Source of the DNA: an archaeon
Lineage (GTDB): Archaea > Thermoproteota > Nitrososphaeria > Nitrososphaerales > CADDZS01
Assembly: GCA_021806865.1 (NCBI GenBank)
Contig: JAKAPU010000043.1
Span: forward strand, 1-15,846
DNA length: 15,846 bases
Direction of reading: 5' to 3'
The position numbers and the translations under genes are program-made. The notes below the pieces were generated by a model. It searched no databases. It saw nothing but the letters and a program-made list of their open reading frames with translations, and had not been told where the DNA came from. Positions 7,177-14,147 of this stretch are shown here, in pieces (position 1 is the stretch's first letter; the number at the start of each line of letters is the position of its first letter).

Positions 7177-7253
7177 TTTATATCACGAAGTAACTGAAGT
7201 TAATGCCTCGATACATGATATTTTTCTGCTATGATCCGCACACATGTCAAGCG

Positions 7254-9500
7254 TTAGGACAGTAGCCTACTCAACTCTTCGGAGCTCGGCACTCTGCCCA
7301 TGTGCTGAGCAATGTCTAGACCGTTCTTGAGCCTTACGATCTGCCTTGCGTCGTCGACATTGTTTGGGTTCAGATTCGCTAAGCGCTCCTTCATCGTGCT
7401 TATGAAATTGTCTACCGGCTTCGAGGTGTACGGGTTATCCTTTGTAATGCCCTTGGGAATTACGTTGTGAGATTCAAGTTCGCTCCACGCCTGATCGCGG
7501 GACAAACTCTTCCACTTCTGAAAGATTTCCTTTGCAGAGCTCGTTATCTTGTTTGGCATTCCTTGGACAATATCAGAAGTGGCATCCGGATTGACCTTTG
7601 GAGCGCTGAATGCTTTTCCACTTGCATTGACCAGTGCGCCCCAATTCGCGTTCATTGGAAGAGGGGTGGTTAACATTCCAAATAAGTTCTGATGAATGCC
7701 ACTGAGCTGAGTGGCAATATTTCCCGCCGCTACGTTGCCCTTGGCTTTCGCTCCGATGTCAGCAAACGATGTGTGTCCCCCGCCTAGTATCCCTATGTGC
7801 TTGGCAGCTTGTGAAGCCCCCGCCAGTCCTGCTACTCCTCCAATCATCATGAGACCCATGTTCTTTGCCAGATCAGGCGTAACCACTGCAACACCTTTCA
7901 TTCCTTGGGAGAGTCCCATGCCAAGCTTCGAAAGCCCGGTTCTTCCCATGGATGTGGCTGCCTGTAAACCTCCCGACATTCCCTGAACAAACCCAACTCC
8001 TGCCCCACCAGCGCCAGCAGTTGCGATAGTGGCCGCTGTCATCGCTGTTCCCATTCCCACTTGCGAGAGCGTCTGGAAGAAGAATCCCGTTATTGGCGCA
8101 AGCACCATTGGGATGAACGCAGCTCCAAGAATACCTGCAGCAACTATGATGAAGGTCATCACACCGTTCCCGGGGACAAGCAGGTTTCCGTACGGCTCTG
8201 CGCCGGGAGTGATTATCTTGTCTGCGAGAGCTATGAATGCCGCAGAAACGGGCGCCGCGACCATGAGTCCTACTATCGCAGAGATTAGAGTCTCCGCGAG
8301 ATGCTTTGTGAGAGGAATGATGTTTAGTATGATTATTATAGGACCTATCGCGACGAACGCAACCATCAGGAAGATCCTTGCCACGCCGACAAGTGGAACG
8401 ATCAGTTGAATCATCAACCAAAGGACAAACATTGCGATGACATTGAGGCCTGCACCAAATGAGCCTGTGATAATGCCCCAAAGGCCACTACTGAGAACTC
8501 CCTGAGCGTTGATTACGGTGAAGCCTCTTGACATCAGATCGCTCGTTGTCACTGCAGCGCCATTGAACGTGGGCATGTTAGGGTTGAGTATCCAATAGGA
8601 AAGACCATTCACCATAACGGCAAAGATGTTGTAGAGCGGAAGCATGATGATTATTGCAAACAGTCCGAACACAGAGCCAGTAAGGATGGTGTAGAATATC
8701 GAGCTCTTTCCGCCCTCTCCGCCTCCGATGTTGCCAAATCCACTCAGGATAGCAGAGAGCATCGCAGCGCCAATGAGGCCGATGATGCTTACGTAGAACA
8801 GCTCTTGGAATATCTGGCCGCCTGTGACGATGGGAAATCCGTAACCGTTCTGTGTTGGCGATCCTCCGAAGTCAAGGGGAATGCCAAAGAATGAATCTGG
8901 GATAGTCGGCAGAGTCACAATGTACCTAGTGATATAATCCCCTCCAAGGAAACTACCGGTGCTGGTTGAATAACCCGTACCTGAAGAGTTGCCTGTTCCT
9001 AGAATCTGTCCAGTGTTAGGATCAACTGCGTTTATTATCACATAAGAAGTGCACTCTGAAGCTTGCCATGTGGTCGGGTACACGACCTCGGCAGTGAACG
9101 TCGCGGCACTTTGCGCTGGATACTGGATAGTGTTTGGGTTGAACTGTGCCAGACGGTCGTATCTGTTCAGCGTTGCGTAAGAAGTATACTCCTGTCCTGA
9201 AGAGCCATACAGTATTATTTTCGCAGTGCCGTTGAAAGTGATAGGCCCGCTGTACCCGCTACCAACTATAGAAATACTGCCGTTTATCATTGCGCTGTTT
9301 TCCCCAGGACCGCGTCCTTCAGAGAAGGTTCCAGCGTACGGGTTGCAAGAAGCCGCCACGTTCAAACTCAGGTTGGGGGTGTTCTGAGCAGATGCCAAAA
9401 GGGATCCAACAGCTGCTATTGCGAGCAGCACCATCATGAACTCTGCCATGTAGATGCTCCAACGAAGGAACCTCGATCTGATTCGGCCGACCCTGTTCAT
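7254..9500 (-). CDS. VirB6/TrbL-like polytopic T4SS membrane protein
   Basis: Probable central membrane component of the transfer channel. The 748-residue protein starts with a signal peptide (basic n-region, helix about 18-33, ASA-Q at 36-39). An extracytoplasmic Ser/Thr/Gly/Asn-rich domain follows (about 40-220) with two Cys (52 and 150) that could form a disulfide. About six membrane segments come next (near 229-254, 268-298, 336-371, 373-397, 402-426, 446-475). A Gly/Ala/Met-rich stretch (about 480-590) and a soluble C-terminal region end the protein. The cluster of helices followed by a Gly/Ala-rich tail is the TrbL/VirB6 plan. The pilin-like gene lies 35 bases upstream on the same strand, consistent with an operon. 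The family call rests on topology and context rather than a unique motif. Confidence 0.75.
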   Translation of the reverse strand: MNRVGRIRSRFLRWSIYMAEFMMVLLAIAAVGSLLASAQNTPNLSLNVAASCNPYAGTFSEGRGPGENSAMINGSISIVGSGYSGPITFNGTAKIILYGSSGQEYTSYATLNRYDRLAQFNPNTIQYPAQSAATFTAEVVYPTTWQASECTSYVIINAVDPNTGQILGTGNSSGTGYSTSTGSFLGGDYITRYIVTLPTIPDSFFGIPLDFGGSPTQNGYGFPIVTGGQIFQELFYVSIIGLIGAAMLSAILSGFGNIGGGEGGKSSIFYTILTGSVFGLFAIIIMLPLYNIFAVMVNGLSYWILNPNMPTFNGAAVTTSDLMSRGFTVINAQGVLSSGLWGIITGSFGAGLNVIAMFVLWLMIQLIVPLVGVARIFLMVAFVAIGPIIIILNIIPLTKHLAETLISAIVGLMVAAPVSAAFIALADKIITPGAEPYGNLLVPGNGVMTFIIVAAGILGAAFIPMVLAPITGFFFQTLSQVGMGTAMTAATIATAGAGGAGVGFVQGMSGGLQAATSMGRTGLSKLGMGLSQGMKGVAVVTPDLAKNMGLMMIGGVAGLAGASQAAKHIGILGGGHTSFADIGAKAKGNVAAGNIATQLSGIHQNLFGMLTTPLPMNANWGALVNASGKAFSAPKVNPDATSDIVQGMPNKITSSAKEIFQKWKSLSRDQAWSELESHNVIPKGITKDNPYTSKPVDNFISTMKERLANLNPNNVDDARQIVRLKNGLDIAQHMGRVPSSEELSRLLS

Positions 9501-9535
9501 GACTCGCTGATCACGTACGCCTAAAACAGATCAAA

Positions 9536-9853
9536 TCACAGGTTGTCTTCGATAGCTCCCGTGCCCATCTTTATCGCGCCGATGATGATCAGCACGATTC
9601 CAATCATCGCACCTATCCCGTCCAAGAAGTTCATTGCAAGGTTGAATTCTCCGATGACAGAGGTGGGCAATGAAATGCAACCGTTTTGGTTAACGCTAGT
9701 GCATCCGCTCGGGATCAGGGTAACCCCTGTACCCAGATCGTTGCCCGTAATTCGCCAAGATGCTTGAGTTCCACCCGTGAGGAAGAAGGTGCCAACGAAA
9801 GGTGCTACTGCGATTATGATGAGTATGACGATTCCCGTTCCGATCATCGCCAT
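9536..9853 (-). CDS. Small two-helix membrane protein, VirB2/pilin-like candidate
   Basis: 105 residues with two hydrophobic helices (about 4-25 and 76-95) separated by a polar loop of some 50 residues with two Cys (51 and 59) that could form a disulfide outside the cell. Size and two-helix layout resemble VirB2/TrbC-type pilins or small T4SS membrane subunits, and the gene sits directly before the VirB6-like gene, where such subunits are often found. It lacks a clear archaeal class III (FlaK/PibD) cleavage motif. Two possible starts lie two codons apart (MAM). The pilin role is inference from size, topology and place. Confidence 0.6.
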   Translation of the reverse strand: MAMIGTGIVILIIIAVAPFVGTFFLTGGTQASWRITGNDLGTGVTLIPSGCTSVNQNGCISLPTSVIGEFNLAMNFLDGIGAMIGIVLIIIGAIKMGTGAIEDNL

Positions 9854-9910
9854 TTTGCCACTGCTGGTAGGAATGTCCTATCACTCTCTTGAGGCTTGAA
9901 GATGCGGACT

Positions 9911-9919
9911 GCATAAAAG
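9911..9919 (-). promoter_or_regulatory. Possible TATA box for the pilin-virB6 operon
   Basis: The minus strand reads CTTTTATGC. A start site about 27 bases further on would fall near 9889, giving a leader of roughly 36 bases before the pilin-like ATG at 9853. The match is modest and other AT-rich stretches exist nearer to the inverted repeats. Confidence 0.25.
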
Positions 9920-10070
9920 AAGGAAAAATCTTCGCGCTGATCGAGTAACGGAATACTATCAATCTGAGCCTTCGAAGTTAGCCACGCAGAAATCAGTTCT
10001 TTCCTGAATGCGACAATTCAGATTATCGATCCAACATTACTGTCCAGCACTTGAAAGCCTCGGGCCCCTG

Positions 10071-10097
10071 TTACCGCCGTAATCGAATCGACGGTAA
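10071..10097. repeat. Short inverted repeat TTACCG / CGGTAA
   Basis: TTACCG (10071-10076) and CGGTAA (10092-10097) form a 6-base dyad around a 15-base centre holding CGAATCGA. It touches the first large inverted repeat that starts at 10099 and may belong to the same control or partition region. Confidence 0.3.
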
Positions 10098-10098
10098 T

Positions 10099-10164
10099 TT
10101 ATTCACCATCTGTTGGTGAATAATTCTGAGCTCGGAAATATTCATCATCTGTTGGTGAATAATT
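10099..10164. repeat. Tandem 25-27 bp inverted repeats, operator or partition site
   Basis: Copy 1 (10099-10123) has arms TTATTCACCA and TGGTGAATAA, perfectly complementary, around TCTGT. Copy 2 (10138-10164) differs at only two positions of 27, both in the left arm, and keeps the same centre in the same orientation. Start-to-start distance is 39 bases. Conservation of the asymmetric centre, which an RNA stem would not need, favours a DNA-binding site. It lies just past the stop of the HTH gene and before the pilin-virB6 operon. It could be an operator for that operon, or a centromere-like site for the HTH/ParB-like pair, as in archaeal plasmid partition loci. Confidence 0.7.
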
Positions 10165-10182
10165 TTTCCGATCCAATGGTCG

Positions 10183-10815
10183 CTATGCGCCCCTTCTTCG
10201 TTTCCACATTTCTCTTATCTTAACGAGCTTCGCGTCTAACTGATCGACATCAAGTTTATCAAATTGCAGAATGTCAAAAAGACAGAATCGGATGAAACTG
10301 GACTGTCTACCAGCAGCAAGTTTGCTTATTGTTGCTATTGTCAGCACATAGTACCTTGGAACAGTGCTCTTTTTCAGGACTTCACAACGAGCCAGTCTAT
10401 AATATACGCGCTTTGGAATCCTTCTCGCACTTATTGCACCTCCTTGGGCTATCGCGAGTAATACTGTGTCAACAGTGGCGCTGACCTTGAATTCCCTGGA
10501 TTTTTCCATTCTATGTGGGTCCGCTCCGTCCGAGACATTCAGCAAACGAGAAACCGTTGGCTGAGACACGCCAAGCTCAATCGCGATGTCCTTCTGCTTC
10601 CTGTGCGCTCTCCTCAATCGCTTGGCTTTCTCCCTTAGTTCAGTTTTGGTTCCTGGAGAGACTTGTTTAGCTGAGCCCGAGTTCCATGTTGGAGGGAGAC
10701 GGATCAATTTCTGAGGATCTCTCTGATCAATCGAGAATAGGTTCTGCTGCACCGAGCTGCTACGATCTTGCTCGGCACTACCGTTGGGTGCACTCTCTGG
10801 AACTTCTACTGACAT
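10183..10815 (-). CDS. HTH DNA-binding protein next to ParB-like gene (210 aa)
   Basis: A disordered N-terminal part (about 1-55, rich in Ser, Gln and Pro) is followed by a clear helix-turn-helix at about 59-93 (ELREKAKRLRRA, then QKDIAIELGVSQPTVSRLL), of the resolvase/Trp-repressor-like type. The C-terminal part (about 105-210) is helical and basic and not recognised. The gene begins 9 bases after the ParB-like gene ends, so the two are almost surely co-transcribed. Its stop is followed within 20 bases by two tandem inverted repeats, an obvious candidate target. By analogy with archaeal partition operons that pair a site-specific DNA binder with a ParB adaptor, it may be the centromere binder; a transcription regulator is equally possible. 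Confidence 0.75.
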   Translation of the reverse strand: MSVEVPESAPNGSAEQDRSSSVQQNLFSIDQRDPQKLIRLPPTWNSGSAKQVSPGTKTELREKAKRLRRAHRKQKDIAIELGVSQPTVSRLLNVSDGADPHRMEKSREFKVSATVDTVLLAIAQGGAISARRIPKRVYYRLARCEVLKKSTVPRYYVLTIATISKLAAGRQSSFIRFCLFDILQFDKLDVDQLDAKLVKIREMWKRRRGA

Positions 10816-10824
10816 CGCAATCGG

Positions 10825-12183
10825 TCAACCCTGACGCAAAGACGACTTGTGCTTCTTCACATCATCTTCAGTCATTGGGATCCTCCTTCCAAGCTGAGAG
10901 TCATAGATGTACCACTTTCCCTGATCTATGACAAGGAATTGTTTGAACGCCAGGCTGTAAGTCGTCACGGACGCTTCGATTACTTGCCCTGCCGGTGTCT
11001 CTTCTTCGTCCTTAGTTTCCTCCATGGAAGTCCTGACATTCTCTCCGTCCGGAATCAGGACGAGTTTCAATTTCGCTTGGCATTTTGTGCACTCGATTCT
11101 GCCCTCGTATCTCGAGTCAAGAGCGATACGCACTCCGTCTGATTTACCATCATCTTTGAACTCGTAAGTGGTGGCGACGGGGCTTCCCTTGGTTTGCAAA
11201 TTGTAATCGAATGGTATCTCTGCACCACACTTTTTGCACGAAACATAGTACAGGTATCTGCCAGTGTTAGCGGAATTCTTCAGGATGGTATCCAGCGGAT
11301 CGTCCTCGTGTTCTCCATTCTGGTCTGATTCAGTGGTCGCCTGCTCATCGTCCTCTTTCTTTGCGTGAGTGTCATTGGTATTGTCTCTAGTTTCCTCCGA
11401 ATTTCCTCTGTCTACATTGGTTCGTCTCTGTTGTGGCTCTTTGCTCGGCTCAGTTTTGTTTTTTCTCGATGTCAGCTCTGGGAACAATTTTGAGAACCAT
11501 GGAATGCTGAGAGCGTTTGGGGCGGCTCCGAGAACCAGGTCCTCGTTCAGGCCTTCCACGCTCCAGTTGTTGGCCGCGGCGCAGGAACATGCCGCGAAGA
11601 AAACTGCTCTGTCCTCCCCGGAATATTTCCATATTCCGGTCAGGTGCCCGAGCTTGAACTGGAATCCTGTCTCTTCCTCGATCTTGTGGAGGGACTCAAA
11701 CTCCTCGGCCTCGAGAAATTCGAAGAGGCTCATTTTCTTGCTCAGCGAATCCTTGCCCATCCCTCCTGCCAGAGCCAGCTCTTTCACCTCATTGTGCGAG
11801 AAGGGTAGAGATGAGAGGTAGTGGAGCTCCTCAAGAAGCTCGATGTCCGTACGCTGCTTTTTGTCGGTGGCGTTTTCAGCGATTGCCCGGGCGACGATGT
11901 CTTTCTCAGTCAGCCCCTCATCGATGTACGCCTTGTAGACCTTCAGTTTGCCCCTTTGCGAATACAGCCTCTTGCAGGCGTGGAGCCTCCTTCCGCCTAT
12001 GTAAACGAGATAGCCTTTGCCGTCTTGTTTTGCTACCGCTCTCCCAGGTTCGAGCTGCCCGTGTTTTCCAATGCTCTCGACTAGTCCGTCGATGTCTTTT
12101 TCGTAAGAAAACCGCATCACGGCCATGGGGTGTATCTCGCACTGCTCGATTGGTAGTTCCTCTGGAGTTTCTTTTGCCAACAT
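10825..12183 (-). CDS. ParB-like protein with C-terminal zinc-binding domain (452 aa)
   Basis: Residues about 10-105 match the ParB/Srx N-terminal fold: a DIDGLVESIGKHGQLEPG stretch (ParB box I-like), YLVYIGGRRLHACKRL (box II-like, GGRR in place of GERR), and an IAENATDKKQRTDIE segment. A helical central domain (about 110-220) contains a KorB/Spo0J-like HTH candidate near 132-152. A long acidic and polar linker (about 238-297) is probably disordered. The C-terminal part has C316-x2-C319 and C365-x2-C368, a likely split zinc ribbon that ordinary ParB proteins lack. ParB proteins mark centromere sites for plasmid or chromosome segregation and bind CTP through the GERR motif; the altered motif leaves CTP use open. 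No parA gene is in the window. Confidence 0.8.
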   Translation of the reverse strand: MLAKETPEELPIEQCEIHPMAVMRFSYEKDIDGLVESIGKHGQLEPGRAVAKQDGKGYLVYIGGRRLHACKRLYSQRGKLKVYKAYIDEGLTEKDIVARAIAENATDKKQRTDIELLEELHYLSSLPFSHNEVKELALAGGMGKDSLSKKMSLFEFLEAEEFESLHKIEEETGFQFKLGHLTGIWKYSGEDRAVFFAACSCAAANNWSVEGLNEDLVLGAAPNALSIPWFSKLFPELTSRKNKTEPSKEPQQRRTNVDRGNSEETRDNTNDTHAKKEDDEQATTESDQNGEHEDDPLDTILKNSANTGRYLYYVSCKKCGAEIPFDYNLQTKGSPVATTYEFKDDGKSDGVRIALDSRYEGRIECTKCQAKLKLVLIPDGENVRTSMEETKDEEETPAGQVIEASVTTYSLAFKQFLVIDQGKWYIYDSQLGRRIPMTEDDVKKHKSSLRQG

Positions 12184-12188
12184 TTCCT

Positions 12189-13496
12189 TCAGTTCACCTT
12201 GGATTCATCCTCAAACTCCGACAGGACGAGAACTCCTTTGATGCCGGTGTGCTCCAAGTCACGCCTTGTCTGCTTCCTGCCAGTTGAATTGATCAAGTCT
12301 CGGAACGTCATGAGAACGACTCCTCTCCGGAATCGGGGAAGCGACGAGAAAACTTCCTCGTCAGCCTCTCGCAGAGCCTCAAGAGCGACTGTCTTCCAAG
12401 ATCTCCCCTCGCTTTTTTTCTCCTTGAATTTTTGGAGGAATAGTGTGTTTATTGCGAGCGCGCATCCTGCTACCTTGGCAAGTTCTGAAGATAGAGGATA
12501 CCTGCCCTTATCCAGCATGAATTTTTTTGCAAAGTTAGCTCGGTCGAGTTCTATACGGCAGGAAATGTCCTCATCGAGTAGCATCTTTTTCATCGACTTG
12601 AAAGCGTAGAAAGATCTATCATATCCAACCTTGACTCTCAGCGTTGAGTGGTCAACTTGGGTTGCGCTGTTTTTTCTCGAGTATTCTAGAATGACACCAC
12701 CGCGTACCTTAATTTCAGTTACATCATCGATGGCATCGCTGAGATAGATAGGGACACGAGTCCGGAAAATTTTCGAATGTCTCGGGTAGCAGTGAGCTTC
12801 TAACCAAGAAGACCAACGACCATTGATTTCGGTAATTTGCGATGTTTTAGTCCCGCGCCTCGATCCTCCCACATAAACCTCGAACGAAGAAGAAGTAGAA
12901 TCAACCGCTGCGATTACGAGCCACTGCGAGGCCTCCCTCAGGTGCAAATGAACGTTCAATCCCATGACAGCAAGGGCGCGTGTCACCTGTTGAATATCCA
13001 GTCCAAGGCCGGCTGCCTCTTTTCGAAGTAGCGAAGCCAAGATTAGCTTGACCTTTGGATCCCATCCATGCCGGAACTCCCTCATTACAAGCTGGGTGAT
13101 GCTCTCTGAGATTCTCTTTTTGGCGGAGTCTGGGATTGACCAGGTGGATACTGCGTTCTCTGCCATCAGGTGTACTCTTGCTCTATTCCCATCGAAAGAC
13201 AAAGACTTGTACAAGTTGTGCTCAGTCTGAGTGATGTTTCGGCCGAGGAGTCTTGCCATTTCCCTCCTTTCTAATGCAGCCTCTCCCTCAACACTACTGG
13301 TGGTACTATCTGCGGGATACTCCTGAGAAATGGGGAAGCAATTTTGACAGCTTGCTCCTTCCCAACGACTCCCGCATACGCCGCAGAACTTGCACTTGTA
13401 ACACCTTTTCTCAATCATGCGCGAGCCACATGATGGACATCTGCCCGAAGTGGGGCTCATTTCGGAAACAATCGTGACGCTCAAATCGTTCGCCAA
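12189..13496 (-). CDS. Eight-cysteine zinc protein, unknown function (435 aa)
   Basis: Not recognised as a whole. The N-terminus holds eight Cys as four CxxC pairs (C20/23, C32/35, C38/41, C50/53), enough for two zinc sites. A helical region (about 100-185) with SIPDSAKKRISESITQ and LLRKEAAGLGLDIQQ loosely resembles a cyclin repeat of archaeal TFB. A beta-rich middle (about 190-300) follows, and a second helical part (about 315-435) has RYPLSSELAKVAGCALA. This TFB likeness is weak. The start is a TTG at 13496; an in-frame stop lies three codons upstream, so no earlier start exists. The stop is 5 bases before the ParB-like ATG: the gene heads a three-gene operon under the 13517-13595 palindrome. 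Replication, partition or transcription roles are all possible. Confidence 0.7.
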   Translation of the reverse strand: MANDLSVTIVSEMSPTSGRCPSCGSRMIEKRCYKCKFCGVCGSRWEGASCQNCFPISQEYPADSTTSSVEGEAALERREMARLLGRNITQTEHNLYKSLSFDGNRARVHLMAENAVSTWSIPDSAKKRISESITQLVMREFRHGWDPKVKLILASLLRKEAAGLGLDIQQVTRALAVMGLNVHLHLREASQWLVIAAVDSTSSSFEVYVGGSRRGTKTSQITEINGRWSSWLEAHCYPRHSKIFRTRVPIYLSDAIDDVTEIKVRGGVILEYSRKNSATQVDHSTLRVKVGYDRSFYAFKSMKKMLLDEDISCRIELDRANFAKKFMLDKGRYPLSSELAKVAGCALAINTLFLQKFKEKKSEGRSWKTVALEALREADEEVFSSLPRFRRGVVLMTFRDLINSTGRKQTRRDLEHTGIKGVLVLSEFEDESKVN

Positions 13497-13516
13497 TCGG
13501 ATCTACTGAAGATTGG

Positions 13517-13595
13517 TTAGAGCAAGTTATTATGAGGCTCGAAGTAGACTACTTGGAGTCAAAGTAGACTACTTCGAATAACTTATATGCTCTAA
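13517..13595. promoter_or_regulatory. Nested palindromic operator/promoter of the maintenance operon
   Basis: AAGTAGACTACTT, itself a palindrome, occurs at 13542-13554 and 13562-13574, 20 bases apart. With flanking CG bases they form a 15-base inverted repeat around GGAGTCA. Outside lie AGTTATT (13525-13531) with AATAACT (13577-13583), and outside these TTAGAGCA (13517-13524) with TGCTCTAA (13588-13595). On the minus strand a TATA-like ATATAAGT at 13588-13581 predicts a start near 13558, between the two inner palindromes, about 60 bases before the TTG of the 435-aa gene. A bound protein would therefore repress that promoter. A replication origin or partition site is an alternative. Confidence 0.7.
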
Positions 13596-13673
13596 TCATG
13601 CGATAAACACATTTTGCTTTCGTAGAAGATCGAGATTAAAATCATCTTCCACGTTTGGGTTTTGAAGGATTTC

Positions 13674-14144
13674 AGACTTCGAATTTATCTTGCAATTGAA
13701 GAAGCGTTTCTCAGCGTGCGTAATCTGGACCGAGCCAGAGGTGGATTTTGACGGCAAACATTACAGGACCAAAGGAGCCGTTCTTCTCCCGAAGCCTGTA
13801 CAGAAACCCATCCTCCGCTGTTGTTCGGTGGAAAAGGCCCCAGGATGCTGAATCTCGCCGGAAAGCATGCCGACATCTGCTTCATAGCCCAAGAGAAGCC
13901 GGAGGACTTCCTGGCCGCCAAGGCCGAAGTGACGAAGGCGTCCGGCTTGTACGGGCGGCCGAGTGCTCCGTCGTTCGCGTGCTTCGTGGAACTAAGCTCT
14001 CGACCAAAAGGGCGAACATGTTCAGAGAATTGCCCGGGCCGCTGTCTAGGCGTGTCCTAAGTTGTGACCAGCTTCCAGCGGGAACGCGACTACCTGGAAT
14101 TCCTATCGCTGCTCGCAAGAGACGTAATGCCATCTTTCGATTAG
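13674..14144 (+). pseudogene. Frameshifted, 5'-truncated luciferase-like monooxygenase remnant
   Basis: Pieces in different frames add up to the C-terminal half of a bacterial-luciferase-like (probably F420-dependent) oxidoreductase. From about 13674 one frame reads IYLAIEEAFLSVRNL. Another, from 13726, reads WTEPEVDFDGKHY and GAVLLPKPVQKP. A third, from about 13812, reads PPLLFGGKGPRMLNLAGKHA and onward. A further frame closes with RDYLEFLSLLARDVMPSFD and TAG at 14142-14144, the usual family ending. At least three frameshifts are needed. The N-terminal half is missing: the bases before 13674 belong to an intergenic region and the nested palindrome. This is a dead gene, possibly cut by insertion of the neighbouring element. 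Confidence 0.75.
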
Positions 14145-14147
14145 CCA

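Noticed and set aside
7711..8481. Long open frames on both strands inside the virB6-like gene
   Set aside because: They are shadows caused by Gly/Ala/Ile-rich codons; only the 748-aa frame gives a coherent membrane protein.
9696..9962. Minus-strand frame upstream of and across the pilin-like gene
   Set aside because: It is an out-of-frame shadow of the pilin-like gene with low-complexity His/Arg/Ser content; the overlapping frame has two clear membrane helices.
10099..10164. Tandem hairpins as a transcription terminator or as a CRISPR array
   Set aside because: The asymmetric centre is conserved, which an RNA stem does not need, and there are only two units with a 12-14 base gap, so no CRISPR spacers.
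12189..13496. Annotation as transcription factor B
   Set aside because: The N-terminal Cys pattern is not that of the TFB zinc ribbon, the B-finger is not visible and a large beta-rich insert separates the two helical parts; kept only as a low-certainty idea.
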